From positions 33,298,869 to 33,362,868 of the forward strand of contig JASEVX010000005.1 of assembly GCA_031761405.1 (NCBI GenBank): a stretch of DNA of 64,000 nucleotides, written 5' to 3'. Source of the stretch: Serripes groenlandicus (Eukaryota; Mollusca; Bivalvia; Cardiida; Cardiidae). The translations under genes were made by a program, and so were the position numbers. The notes below the pieces were generated by a model. It was given only the letters and a program-made list of their open reading frames with translations, was not told where the DNA came from and did no database searches. Of the stretch, positions 19,750 through 30,278 are shown piece after piece (the stretch's first letter is position 1; each line of letters opens with the position of its first letter).

Positions 19750-19948
19750 TGAGCCGATCTACAAGTAAACCATCATTATTGACTCTGCGTAATGTATCGA
19801 CCCAGATCAGCCTGCGCATTCTGCGCAGGCTAATCCGGGCCGACACATTCCGTCTCGCGGGTACAGAGGTATAGAGTAATGAATCCTGAAACAGAAAATC
19901 CATAGAAGGTAAAAACTGCTGTCCGGGTTTTTTTCGTGGAACGGCTCA
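19750..19948. repeat. Palindromic MITE (gagccgtcc family), internally deleted copy
   Basis: It starts with tgagccgatc and ends with cgtggaacggctca. It keeps gactctgcgtaatgtatcga, a 12-base palindromic ctgcgcattctgcgcag and ggtatagagtaatgaatcct. Full copies are about 250-270 bases, so part of the right arm is missing. Confidence 0.8.
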
Positions 19949-20247
19949 AATGTATTATCTGGAAGCCGTTGTACGATCGACAGTATGTAAACAATGTAAA
20001 AGGTATAGTCAAGGAGTTTGGATACCACCGTTATGAGTCATGGTCTACAAAAAAACAACCTTTTAGCATTTGCCATCAGTGTAGATCCAAATCAGACTGT
20101 GCATCTTCCAAGTCCAATCTTGACATGCGCTGATCGCGATATAGTAGCAGAAGCGCTATAAAAAGCAAAAAACAACAACATTTAAATGAGATGGCATTAG
20201 TGCACATACTGTACATATTCATACCTTCACACTAATCAAATTCACTA

Positions 20248-20512
20248 AACGGTTTGTTAAGACCGCCTCGGAAATGTAGTAATTGTGCGTCCGCCTCTTA
20301 CTCGGGAGATCGCGGGTTCGATACCCGATAGGGTGACCCCAAAGACTGGAACATAGTAATAAAGGATTTCCCTTCTCTCAGGAGTGTGGGGTTAGTATTA
20401 CGACTGAATCGCTGGTATCAGGATACATGAACCGGTATTGGTGGTAGAATGACCAGGAAACACCTTGATATAACTGAACAAGTGTTAAAACGACTGCAAA
20501 ACACCATTCAAA
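20248..20512 (+). repeat. tRNA-derived SINE, near full length
   Basis: A head with a weak A box and a good B box (gcgggttcgatacccgatag near 20310) is followed by a body with taacg/ttagtattacgactgaatc and a core ccttgatataactgaacaag. It ends in AAC repeats. It supplies the reference for the fragments at 14285 and 15733. Confidence 0.7.
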
Positions 20513-20571
20513 CTAACAAACAAAAATGATTTCCCTACAGTACAGAATGAACAAACAATAACTTCGTTATC

Positions 20572-20660
20572 TGAGCCGTCCCACGAGAAAATCAACATTA
20601 TGTCATCAGGCTGATCCGGGCCGACATATTTCCGTCTCAGGGGGATAGAGGTATAGAGTA
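20572..20660. repeat. Left part of a MITE split by the 8.2-kb element
   Basis: It runs from tgagccgtcccacgagaaaa to ggtatagagta. The missing continuation (gagtaatgattcttgaaaca onward) resumes at 28840. The split is therefore an insertion point. Confidence 0.88.
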
Positions 20661-20994
20661 CTACATACGGGTCTCTTTATCCCTCGTGATTGACAGCTGA
20701 CCCTAAGCTGACCTCAACGTAAGCTCCGCCCCCATTTCGAAGGATGGCGCAATACTCATCGTTACGTAAAAAAAAATGTCACCCCCGCGACCTTGACAAC
20801 CTTTCTAAGGATACACGTGGTCAATAATGACGCGCTAAACTGTAAACTAATTTACTTTTTTAAACAAATATAAAATAGCTTAATGATGTTAAAGTAACAC
20901 TAACGTTAAAGGCACGAAAGGCGTTTTCACAGCCGCGAAAAAATGAAAATCGTTTACAAGAGAAGAGTAACTTCCAATGCATTTCTTTAGAATA

Positions 20995-22829
20995 ATCAAA
21001 GTACTGATAGTTCTGAAGGTAGAATTGCGATTGTTTTTTTTAATAAACTTTTAATCCAAATGTGTGTCTCAGCGTTGTCTTCTTCAGCACTTTGACAGAA
21101 ACAAAGCCTAAATCTGATATTGTGTCAATGTGTTATTTGTCAACTCTGTCCCGTAAGTTTTTCTTGTGATTTGATACTGCTAACTCTCATAAAAAAAGCA
21201 CGGAAAGGGACAACTATACTTTCCCAACTTTGATTAAATATATTTTCAATTAAATTGTAAAAAATATTTTTCTTGTTATTTGAAAGTTTTGTCATTATTA
21301 TTTAAGACGGATATTATAAACTAGAATAGCCAACTGACTATCATTTTAAAAAATTGTTTCTTATTTAAACCTTTCCCATCTGCATACGTACTTTTGAAAA
21401 CATTGATGCAGAAGAAGCATAACAAGCAATTTCTCCTTTTGCAACAATGTTTTCAACTATATTCAATGATTAGACTTCCAATTAATGTGATTTTCTGTAT
21501 CATTGCTCAATTTTTCTTTTAAATTCTTCTGCTGCAGAGTTTATATATTGTGGGGATGGGTTGTGATTTGTTAAAGGGCAAGCAGGATTGGGAATTGAGT
21601 GTTGCACCACTCGCCTGCCTGTGGATGTTTTAGCTTAACTTAACCTTTTAATAATCTTTCCATCACCAACTCAGTCAACTTTATGAACGAAATAATCGCG
21701 TCAAAATATTGAATCGCGTCAAAATCATAACGAACAAACTGTCAAAATCATAACGAACAAACTGTCAAAATCAAATGTTGAACTGTGTAATACAAATTTA
21801 GAATAAAAGGATGAATCAGTTATGTTGTAGGCCAAATAACCAATATCCGCGGGTCATTTACCTGATTTTGGCCGAAAGAAATGATCGATTTTTCTCTTCT
21901 TCATTCTTGCAAGATTTCGTTCTGCCTATTATAATCAAAGTATTCTAAACGCTTTATAAACAAGTGTTTAGAACATTGACTCGCAATCGTTTTTGCAAGT
22001 CGTTGTAATTTACAGCGCTCAAAAGATTGGATGAAATCTCTTTCTTAGTAGAAGTCGGAATTTAGACGCGGACCTTGTCGAAAGCACCTATACAAAATGC
22101 AAAAGTCATCGTTAATCGTCAAATTTGTCAAAACGAAACGGCAATGATTCGCCGGGTGCCGGTCCTTATTGAAAACCCTGTTGTAACAGTAACGTTTATT
22201 TTATTAAACCATGCAATATGAAAATAGTGTCGATTGTACTCATGTTTTTGCGGAAACCTGCTTGTGGTATAATTGAAAACGAATGCATAACTAAAACGAC
22301 TTCGATGGGCTTCGTTACTAGAAACGAGCAGCTGTTGCCTCTATATGCAACTACAAGGATGCACTTGAAAGAGAAAGAAAAGACTTAGCAATGCATACTA
22401 TCATTATGAATAAGGACATGAACGAATATGTATGGACTAGCGACTAGAATTTCGTACTAGCCCGATCCTTCATTCCACTCGCTAATGCTAGCGGGCGAGT
22501 AAATGTTTACATCTCTGCTGAGAGGGAGGAAAGGGTTACATTTGACAGAGGGTAATTGCGCGGTGCAGTGCTATATTGGCGTAGTGATATCTAAATAATA
22601 GTGTACACTTAAATATGATATTTACACATTAAGACTTTGTAATTTTATTTGGATACCTAGAATAAGTGGAATTAATTTTACTTATTTTACTTTTGCATAT
22701 GTTTGCAATCGTTATTCAGTCTGATTTGTTTGCTCTATTTTTGTATGTGTTCTGGGGGCATTTACATCCCGTGACTTCAAAATTCAACATGTAACAATGG
22801 TCTCGTCTGCGCATGCAGGCAACTCTACC
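20995..22829. mobile_element. 1.8-kb insertion present only in the left arm
   Basis: The right arm runs unbroken through the point corresponding to ttagaata / taaaatagcgc (around 28350-28370). In the left arm the two halves are separated by 1835 bases, with aata on both sides (20991-20994 and 22830-22833). Inside are a MITE copy (21366-21560) and short aaatcataacgaacaaactg tandem repeats (21715-21775). No ORF or terminal repeat identifies the inserted element. Confidence 0.6.
21366..21560. repeat. Palindromic MITE, ttaaccctttccc family
   Basis: The left end aaacctttcccatctgcata and the right half ttcttctgctgcagagttta plus gggatgggttgtg match the family layout. It lies within the 1.8-kb insertion. 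Confidence 0.6.
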
Positions 22830-22833
22830 AATA

Positions 22834-23860
22834 AAATAGCGCTTCAGACTGAAAACAAAATATCAGAATGTTCACCTCAGAAGATAATTCCTTAAGTATA
22901 CGTAGTGTAAACAAATTAACTGAGATACCAATGTATGCAACTTTCATCCATCCATAGTTTACATTAGCCATTGATAACAATTTACCCTTGTTTAGTCTAG
23001 TAAAACGACACCTACGTATCGTGCTTTTTACTTTTTTAAACAAAAAATAAAATAGTTCAATGTAGTAAAACGACCAACGTTAAGACACTATTTAGAAATG
23101 AATGAACAGTCAACTATTTATAATGAATGAACACTCTTACATAAGTTGTATACAATTCAGAAGCGTTTCTCTTTCAATAATACAACAGATACGTAACAGA
23201 AAGGGAAAGGTATCATTTACCGTTATATTTGAAATAAGTGATTAATATGTTTGAAAAGTACCACCGATAATACGATATTTTTAAAATAACGGTTTTTATA
23301 CGCCCGTTTTGAAAAACTAATCGTATTATAGTTTTACCTACGGCGTACGGGCGGGCGGGCGATCTGGCGGTATTTTGGCGTCCAGTATGTGGTATGCTAA
23401 ATAACTTGAGAAGCCTTTCGTTCCATCATCACCAAATTCAGTCAGAATGTGTATTGTCATAATATCTTGGACAAGTTCGATAACTAGCCATATCGTTTTA
23501 GTCAATCAAGAGTTATTGCCCTTTAATTATAGAAATTACCTAAATTGGTCTTGTCTGCTGAATACCTTTAGAAGCCTTCATCAATTAATCACCAAATTTA
23601 GTCAGAACGTGTCAGACTAGAGTTATCGCCCTTTAATGACATAAATTACTTAAAATTGGTCTTGTCCGATCAATAACTTTAAAAGCCTTTGTCCCGTCAC
23701 CACTAAATTTGGTCAGAATGTATATTTGTATATAAGCCATATCGCGTCGTTCACTGGATTGAGAGTTATTGCCCTTTAATTATAGAAATTACCTCTAATT
23801 GGTCTTGTCCTATATGACCGGGGCGTAATAAATTGATGAAAATAATAATCTTTTTTTTAG
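22834..23860 (-). repeat. Inner left arm of the 8.2-kb element
   Basis: This stretch is the inverted counterpart of about 27330-28361. Landmarks are acgcccgttttgaaaaacta (23300) and a short gcgggcgggcg tract (23350-23362). Two to three copies of a roughly 130-base unit with attgccctttaattatagaa follow (23400-23810). The ORF at 22825-23043 has a counterpart at 28146 but shows no family signature. Confidence 0.8.
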
Positions 23861-23984
23861 TACTTTTATTATTGAGTTTACATTTCATAATACATGTATA
23901 CACATACGAAAAAATTACAGATTTAAACGCATAATGTACACTATTTATAACATTGATGTACACGAATTGCGTTGACCTCACTAA

Positions 23985-24534
23985 TAAACCGGCATACTGG
24001 GCGGTCTCATCAAAAAGTCCTTTCGGATTTTATACGCTCGTCGTCTTTTCGCCATGTTCGTCCCCGTTTTCTTAATCATGCTTTTGAATTCGGATTAAGC
24101 CATTTCGATATTTTGAGCCAGCCTCGTGACGAATTCTACCTTCGGTTCCCGAGATTTCCCACCGACTTGTACATTTTCAACGATATTGTGATTGGGTCGT
24201 AATTTGCCTGCCGCCATCAGGGCGAAATGTCTCTTCCATTTTTCGACCTCAGGATTAACTACCTCTGTATCGCCGCTAGCTTCGTCATCGGATACTTCTT
24301 CCGTACCCTCGTCGTCCGAAGCTTCGTCCGCGTCATCGTCCTCGGATACTACTTCTATGTCATCGTCTTTCCCCTCCGTGTTTCGTTCCATCGGGCACCA
24401 CGCTTTGACGTGTTTTTGTAAGTGATGAATGTCCGATAAAAACGGACCCGCAGTCGTCGCAAGACATTGGAATAGCTTCCGAAAGTTCGTTGGTACGTCC
24501 GGGCGAGCGCGTTAAAGCCGGTTCGGGGATCAGA
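23985..24534 (-). pseudogene. Acidic zinc-finger protein, broken (Polinton-like element gene)
   Basis: On the minus strand, a C2HC finger (CDDC at about 24455-24466, with H and C ligands further on) is followed by a run of Asp/Glu/Ser-rich repeats and then by WKRHFALMAAGKLRP near 24200-24240. A frameshift in an A-run near 24411 separates the finger from the acidic part. A TAA at 24093-24095 interrupts the frame, which continues in phase with a basic KRRRAYK tail to a stop near 23985. The acidic middle could mimic DNA or bind basic proteins. No known family was recognised. The gene follows directly on the ATPase remnant on the same strand. Confidence 0.45.
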
Positions 24535-25138
24535 TCATTTATACTATCGCGTACATTCGTGCGCATCCGCCATGATTCTGGCGTCGTCGGTATCAAATCG
24601 ACTAGCAGGTACCCGTACGGTCGTTGAATGGCATCCTCGAAACGACGTAGGAGCTGTTGGGGGTTATTCGGGTACATTTATATGGCTAGAGTCATAACCG
24701 GTTGTCTGTCCACGGGATTATTGAATGACAGTTTCTTCTCTGGGTCGGGTCTTTACTAAAGTATAGATTCTGGTTAAGCGCGATCATCGACAATTTTCTC
24801 TGGTGACTTCCTTCTGTAAACAAATCCGTTACTCTCAAATCCTTGGCCGCGTCGGTAGCCATATCATCGAGCACTATAACGTTTCTAACTCGAGTGTCCA
24901 GAAACTCGTCTCTCTCGACGTTCCAAGGCACGCCCTGAATAAACTCGACCTTCGGATGAACGGTTCTCCGAATGACGTCGTAAAGCGGTTGCCATCGTTT
25001 GTATAACCAGATAATGCGTCGCGGTGACGGTTGTATCTTGTCGCGGGCTCTTTGTAACAGTCGAGTTATAAAGTAGGTTTTGCCGCATGACATGGGTCCG
25101 CTAACGATACAGGTAAACGGATGTCTGAAAACAAACAT
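24535..25138 (-). pseudogene. Packaging ATPase of Polinton/adintovirus type (A32/FtsK-HerA-like), disrupted
   Basis: The first 130 residues are intact on the minus strand. Walker A is GPMSCGKT (residues 14-21), then IIWLYKRWQPLYDV (42-55), Walker B VIVLDD (87-92), DLFTEGSHQRK (105-115) and an ALNQN sensor-like motif (120-124). The typical downstream block is disturbed by a small deletion and frameshift near 24725 and by an in-frame TAA near 24678-24680. The C-terminal part can still be recognised down to about 24535. Enzymes of this family pump the genome into capsids. The copy here is not functional. A pyrimidine tract ending in CAG just inside the ORF (near 25124) could also be a splice acceptor. 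Confidence 0.75.
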
Positions 25139-25176
25139 ATTCTCCGTTGGAATGCATTCTGGGGCTGTCGTCGCAT

Positions 25177-25568
25177 TTAGAGCTCCGCCCGGTGTCTGCG
25201 CGTCATGAGTTTCTCGAATGTTCTCTGATGTCTGAGTACCTCGGTATATTGAAAGACTCGGATCATCTCCGTGTATTTTTCTTTGTGACGCTTCAAGTTG
25301 TAGTCGTTGCTAAAGCTTTTACCGCAGACTTGACACTGCATGATTAGCCTTGTCCTTACTTCTGTTCGTTTCATCGGTATCTCTTATAAACTTTATTTCG
25401 CAGAGCGAGCAAATTAATATCGATCCTTCATGGTCGTCGTAGAAGCCTTCGTCATTATCGGAACACCCGTGTTTCTGACCGATATAGTTCAAAATGGCGA
25501 AGCATTTTCCGCATTCTACGTAGATTGACTTTGAACAAAGTTGACAAGGCACTTTCATTGTGGGATAT
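25177..25568 (-). pseudogene. Cys-rich zinc-finger protein of the 8.2-kb element, frameshifted
   Basis: Two overlapping minus-strand ORFs appear to be one gene with a shift near 25340-25375. The first part (from ATG at 25558) has repeated CXXC pairs: CQLC, CGKC and CSLC. The second has a CQVCGKSF finger start followed by NLKRHKEK. A strong 3' splice site (tttatttttcag on the minus strand) ends at 25569, ten bases before the ATG, which points to an upstream exon beyond 25.6 kb. The function is unknown. DNA binding is inferred from the fingers only. Confidence 0.4.
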
Positions 25569-25654
25569 CTGAAAAATAAAGATCCACATCAGTTATCAGA
25601 TTAAATTAATAAATTAAAAGACGATCAGATTAGTATGTATGAAGGAGTTACCCC

Positions 25655-25800
25655 CATCTCCTTTTCTTTCTCCTCCTGCTTCTGCTCCTCCTTCTTCTGT
25701 TCCTCTTCCTCCTCCTCCTCCTCCTTCCTCCTCCTCCTCCTCCTGCTCCTCCTCCTGCCTCCTTCCCCTCCTCCTCCTCCTCCTGCTCTTTCTGATACTC
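25655..25800. repeat. CTC/CCT polypyrimidine tract
   Basis: About 145 bases consist almost entirely of C and T on the plus strand, mostly CTC triplets with CTTC and GCTC interruptions, followed by (ATC)n to 25818. The Pro/Ser/Leu- and Arg/Glu-rich ORFs through it are low-complexity artefacts. Confidence 0.9.
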
Positions 25801-26214
25801 ATTATCATCATCATCATACCATATGCTCACAGCAGTGTGCACCGAATTCCGGTTGTTTAAAGACACATATTCAAAGTTTTAATCCGTATAACAAACCACG
25901 GACAATCCCTTATTTAACTGGGAAATTGCCCTTATTTATGAAATTGTTGAAAGAGGCGAAAAGCACCGAACAAAAATGCAAAAGTAAGCCAATACTACTT
26001 GTCAGACATATTACACGGCTTAAAACTTTGAATCTTCGGAATACACGCCCTCTTGAAAAAATATAACTTTAAAATTGTTGAAAGAGGCGTTAAAACACCA
26101 AACAAACAAGTAAAACTTACAGCGCTTTGCTTTCCGCTGGTGTTAGAAAAAAATCGACTCGTAACACACCCAGGAAACGGTACTGATGAAAAACATACAT
26201 GAAATACGTGGATA

Positions 26215-26268
26215 AGTGAAATGACCGTCGGGATAAGACTGAAACGTCATCAAAAACGGCTTTGAGAC

Positions 26269-26300
<32 letters not shown>
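26215..26300 (+). repeat. SINE 3' end, decayed
   Basis: Contains a core remnant (gaccgtcgggataagactga) and a perfect (aatc)n tail at 26270-26297, as in the better-preserved SINEs. Confidence 0.55.
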
Positions 26301-26919
26301 ATTCTACAGTATAAATACATAAATTTGTATAGAATAATGCATATTTTGCCATAGATGTAACTAAGTGAAATTTATTCTTCATAACATTATTGTAATCATA
26401 AATAAGTCATTACACTTACTTGTGTATCATCTTTCTTTCAACGAAAGAAATAATAAAACTCGCTATTTGGTTGAATGAGGATTGTAGATTAATTAAGTCG
26501 CCTCTTATATAGCTTGGGAATGTATACCGTTAACAAGAGCGCCAAATGTCACAAAATATGCTCGTCCTAATTTTGGAGACCAAGTAAAGTGATAATTGGT
26601 TGTACGTCAGGCAAATTTAGAGAGCGGACACTGTTGGCCATTTCGAGGTATATAAGAGTGGAGTGACTAAGATAACGTGGTTAGTTATCGAACCTGACCA
26701 AGATATTCTGCGCATCAACATATTGTCTAAATTGGTGATGATCAAATACAATGAATCAAGCGATATGGCTGATTATAGCACTTGTCCGCGATATTATGCC
26801 CATACACATTTTGACTAAATTTGGTGATGATTGGATAAAAGCTTCAAAAGTTATTGATGGGACAAGACCAATTAGGGACATTAGTGATAATTATATTATC
26901 CCTTGTCAGAGGAAACACA

Positions 26920-26996
26920 TGAGTAGGTGAATTGGCCGCCGTGATATGACTGAGAAATTGTTAAAAACGGCGTTAAACCCCAATCAATCAAACCCT
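26920..26996 (+). repeat. V-SINE 3' end
   Basis: Reads gagtaggtgaattggccgcc, then gtgatatgactgagaaattg and ggcgttaaaccccaatcaat. This is the same 3' half as the SINEs at 35937 and 45191. The head is missing. Confidence 0.8.
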
Positions 26997-27329
26997 TGTC
27001 AGATAAAGACAAAGGAAGACCAAATAGTTTGTAGGTCCTTTTAGTTGGAATCCTTTGTCTTTATCGCTATATCGCAATGAGATATTGCAATTACTCTGTA
27101 CACACTAATCATAAATGTGTTAATTAAAGTGATGATTAAAAACAGAAAATTTACAAAGCAGTGTTTAAAGAAAACAAATGTGGAATTACTGATCAATCTA
27201 ATAACAGTTTGCCAAGAAAATGCAATTATAAGTGCACCATCCAGTGCAAAGAAACCATTGATAAAAACAGAGGAAACCAAATGAAAGGGCCTGGCAAGAT
27301 GTAGAGTATTAAAGGGAGATAACTGACCG

Positions 27330-28361
27330 ATTTCTCCCATTAGAGGTAATTTCTATAATTAAAGGGCAATAACTCTCCATCCAGTGAATGATGCGATATG
27401 GCTGTTATTTTGCAAATATACATTCTGACCAAATTTAGTGGTGACGGGACAAAGGCTTTTAAAGTTATTGATCGGACAAGACCAATTTTAAGTAGTTTCT
27501 GTCATTAAAGGGCGATAACTCTAGATTGACACATTCTGACTAAATTTGGTGATGATTGGAAAAGGCTTCTAAAGTTATTCAGCAGACAGGACCAATTTTA
27601 GGTAATTTCTATAACTAAAGGGCAATAACTCTTCTCTTGATTGACTTAAGCGATATGGCTAGTTATCGAACTTGTCCAAGATATTATGACAATACACATG
27701 CTGACTGAATTTGGAGATGATGGAACAAAAGGCTTCAAAAGTTATTTAGCTGACCACATACTGGACGCCGAAAACCGCCAGCCAGCCCGCCCGACCGCCC
27801 GATCGCCCGCCCGATCGCCCATCCGCCCGCCCGATAAGCCCGACCGCCCGCCCGCCCGCCCGATCGCCCGACCGCCCGCCCGATCGCCCGCCCGCCCGCA
27901 CGCCCGCCCGCCCGCCCGCCTGCCCTTCCGTACGCCCCTCGTCCCGCCCGTACGCCGTAGGTAAAACTATAATACAATTTGTTTTTCAAAACGGGCGTAT
28001 AAAAACCGTTTTTGAAAGAGATACGCTGCTGAATTTTATACAACTTGTGTAAGAGTGTTCAATCATTCTAAATAGTTGAGTGTTCATTCATTTCTAAATG
28101 GTGTCTTAACGTTGGTCGTTTTACTACATTGAACTATTTTATATTTTGTTTAAAAAAGTAAAAAGCACGATACGTAGTTGTCGTTTTACTGGACTAAACA
28201 AGGGTAAATTGTTATCAATGGCTAATGTAGACTATGGATTGATGAAAGGTGCATACATTGGTATCTCAGTTAATTTGTTTACACTACGTATACTTAAGGA
28301 ATTATCTTCTGAGGTGAACATTCTGATATTTTGTGTCCAGTTTGAAGCGCTATTTTACTAT
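27330..28361 (+). repeat. Inner right arm of the 8.2-kb element
   Basis: This is the inverted counterpart of 22834-23860. It holds roughly 130-base units with aagggcaataactct (27360-27640), a 170-base (cgcccgc)n tract (27776-27950), and then the acgggcgtataaaaaccg segment. Further diverged units extend left to about 26745. Confidence 0.8.
27776..27955. repeat. (CCCG)n-rich tract, expanded in the right arm only
   Basis: About 175 bases of cccgcccgaccgcccgatcg-type repeats. The corresponding place in the left arm (23345-23366) has only about 20 bases. The Pro/Arg-rich ORF across it is an artefact. Confidence 0.9.
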
Positions 28362-28560
28362 TCTAAAGGAATACATTCTCTTGTAAACGATATTTTATTT
28401 TGTCGCGGCTGTGAACACGCCTTTCGTACCTTTAACGTTGGTGTTACTTTAATGGCTAATGTAAACAATGGATGGATAAAAGGTGCATACATTGGTATCT
28501 CAGTTAATTTGTTTACACTACGTATACTTAAGGAATTATCTGTTGAGGTGAACATTTCGT
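28210..28560 (+). repeat. Internal duplication in the right arm
   Basis: The stretch with aaaggtgcatacattggtat and acactacgtatacttaagga occurs twice, at about 28218-28323 and 28454-28556. The left arm shows one copy near 22860-22975. Confidence 0.85.
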
Positions 28561-28839
28561 ACGTTTACTGTCTGATCTTTGTTTTCACCGTTTTAAGGAA
28601 ATAACGTTATATCATGTCTCATAAAAACGTAAAATGCTGAAGTTGAATCAGTACAGTTTAGCGCGTCATTATTGACCACGTGTATCCTTAGAAAGGTTGT
28701 CAAGGTCGCGGGGGGGTGACTTTTTTTGTTACGTAACGATGAGTATTGCACCATCCTTCGAAATGGGGGCGGGGCTTACGTTGGGGTCAGCTTCGGGTCA
28801 GCTGTCAATCATGAGGGCTAAAGAGACCCATATTTAGTT

Positions 28840-28955
28840 AGAGTAATGATTCTTGAAACAGAAAATCCACAGAAAGCGAAAAGTATCTATACGGATAATC
28901 CGAGGCGATACTTTACTCATAATCCACAATTTTGGTTTTCTCACAGGACGGCTCA
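28840..28955. repeat. Right part of the MITE split by the 8.2-kb element
   Basis: It continues the interrupted copy from agagtaatgattcttgaaac to the inverted end ttttctcacaggacggctca. Confidence 0.88.
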
Positions 28956-29591
28956 TTTGCTTCAATAAGTGAAGAACGATCAAGCCGCACTGTGGGAAAG
29001 TCGGATTTGCCGGATTTTTGTGACACATTTAAAACCAGTACAAGTTTGCGAATCAGCGCAGTCTGGTCAGCACGCAACTTGTTAGACACAAATCGTATTT
29101 AAGTGATGGATTGGTGCTATGGGACTAAATGGATTATGCAAAGTCATTGGTTTCTAGATAAATGCATCTTGTGATAATTTGAATATGTCGTTTAATTCGA
29201 ACCAATTCATAGAAGGGATGCATCTTTTTAAAAGAGCGTACGATAAGTTCCGATTGCAAGATTAGACAAAACATGACGAATCTCGATGATTTTACAAGCA
29301 AATGAACTATATACAAAACGGTAAACTGCCTGAACTTACAGATTAATCTGACACTGATACACTTAACAATAATCTACACGTACTATACGGGGATTGTACT
29401 GCCATTGACACATGTAGCTTACCGTATATGACACTGTCACGTACCAGGTCCTTAATCTGTTTTTGTCATTTTACAATATCTGAAGTTGCATACAGTTAGT
29501 GTGTCTACTGTTTTAGGCATTATAATCAAAGAGCTGATAAAAGTGCAAAACGGTCAAACGGTCAAACAATATTCGTATGCTCAAGTACATG

Positions 29592-29838
29592 TCGAGGGCT
29601 TGGCGTGAAACAGTAGTAACTAAAAACCTTTTTTGAAAACCCTGGTTTAAGGACAATTTTGACCTCTTTGTAAACAATGCAAATTTAGGTGCCCTTGGTC
29701 AGAACGATTAATGGCACCTAAATTTCCATTGTTTACAAAGAAAAATTATTTAACGCTTATAAAGACTTTATGGCGAGGTGATTAACCTTGGTAAAAAAAT
29801 AATGTTTTACTTATAACCGTTTCACGCCAAGCCCTCGA
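29592..29838 (-). mobile_element. 247-bp foldback MITE, copy 1
   Basis: It has perfect-looking inverted ends (tcgagggcttggcgtgaaac and its complement) and an internal taggtgcc/ggcaccta hairpin. The orientation is opposite to copies 2 and 3. The flanking dinucleotide is tg on both sides. There is no coding capacity, so it must depend on a transposase in trans. Confidence 0.92.
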
Positions 29839-29873
29839 TGTATATGTAAGATAAAGCATACCAAGTACATTAA

Positions 29874-30197
29874 CCCGTTCGGCGCCACATAAATAGCAGA
29901 AAGTTGTTCTCAGCGCCAAATAAAATCAGGCGTTTCTTAGAAATAATAGTAACTGATTTCAAAATGTTTTTTGAAATCAGTTTTATTAACAGTCTATGAA
30001 CATTTTATTTTATTTTTATTATACCTTTCGGCGCCGAAGTCGCATATATGCGACAGCTTGGTTCAGCAGTAAGTATACGACGGGCGTTACAAAAGTCATT
30101 CGGCGCTGAGCCAAGCTGTCGCATATATGCGCCTTCGATTTTTTGTTAAACTTAAACATCAGAATATAAGGATTCATTATTTCCAATGTGGAACGGG
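29874..30197. repeat. Foldback element with cgcatatatgcg palindromes
   Basis: The outer parts aacccgttcggcgcc and tggaacgggtg are roughly inverted. Inside, a 33-base arm at 30034-30066 (gaagtcgcatatatgcgaca) is complementary to 30105-30137, with a 38-base loop. Each arm contains its own self-complementary cgcatatatgcg. Confidence 0.75.
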
Positions 30198-30278
30198 TGT
30201 AAATCTATCAATGAATAACCGTTTAACGCTTAATAATTAATCCAATTCAATTTACATTTTTGAAACTTATTCCTGAAA

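Larger units (their letters stand above)
20661..28838. mobile_element. 8.2-kb Polinton/Maverick-like element with long inverted repeats
   Basis: The two ends are inverted copies. Left ctacatacgggtctcttta matches the complement of the right end (gagacccatatttag), and both continue through gattgacagctgaccc and a cgcccccatttcgaaggatg-type segment. The host MITE is interrupted, and agagta stands at both junctions (20655-20660 and 28840-28845), giving a 6-7 base target duplication. Outer arms: 20661-20994 and about 28362-28838. Inner arms: about 22834-23860 and about 27330-28361. The centre carries a broken packaging ATPase and zinc-finger ORFs on the minus strand. No DNA polymerase, integrase, protease or capsid protein was recognised. 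Long inverted repeats, a 6-bp duplication and this ATPase fit Polintons or adintoviruses, but the size is about half the usual 15-20 kb. It is probably a decayed or non-autonomous derivative. Confidence 0.75.

Noticed and set aside
19185..20133. Short ORFs between 19.2 and 20.1 kb
   Set aside because: Most are frames of the palindromic MITE at 19750-19948 or AT-rich DNA without family features.
25635..25866. Pro/Ser-rich and Arg/Glu-rich proteins around 25.7 kb
   Set aside because: They are translations of a CTC triplet tract on either strand.
27686..28043. Pro/Arg- and Gly/Arg-rich proteins at 27.7-28.0 kb
   Set aside because: They are translations of the cgcccg tract in the right arm.
20661..28838. 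A retrovirus or LTR retrotransposon
   Set aside because: The terminal repeats are inverted, not direct. No reverse transcriptase is seen, and the ATPase points to the Polinton lineage.
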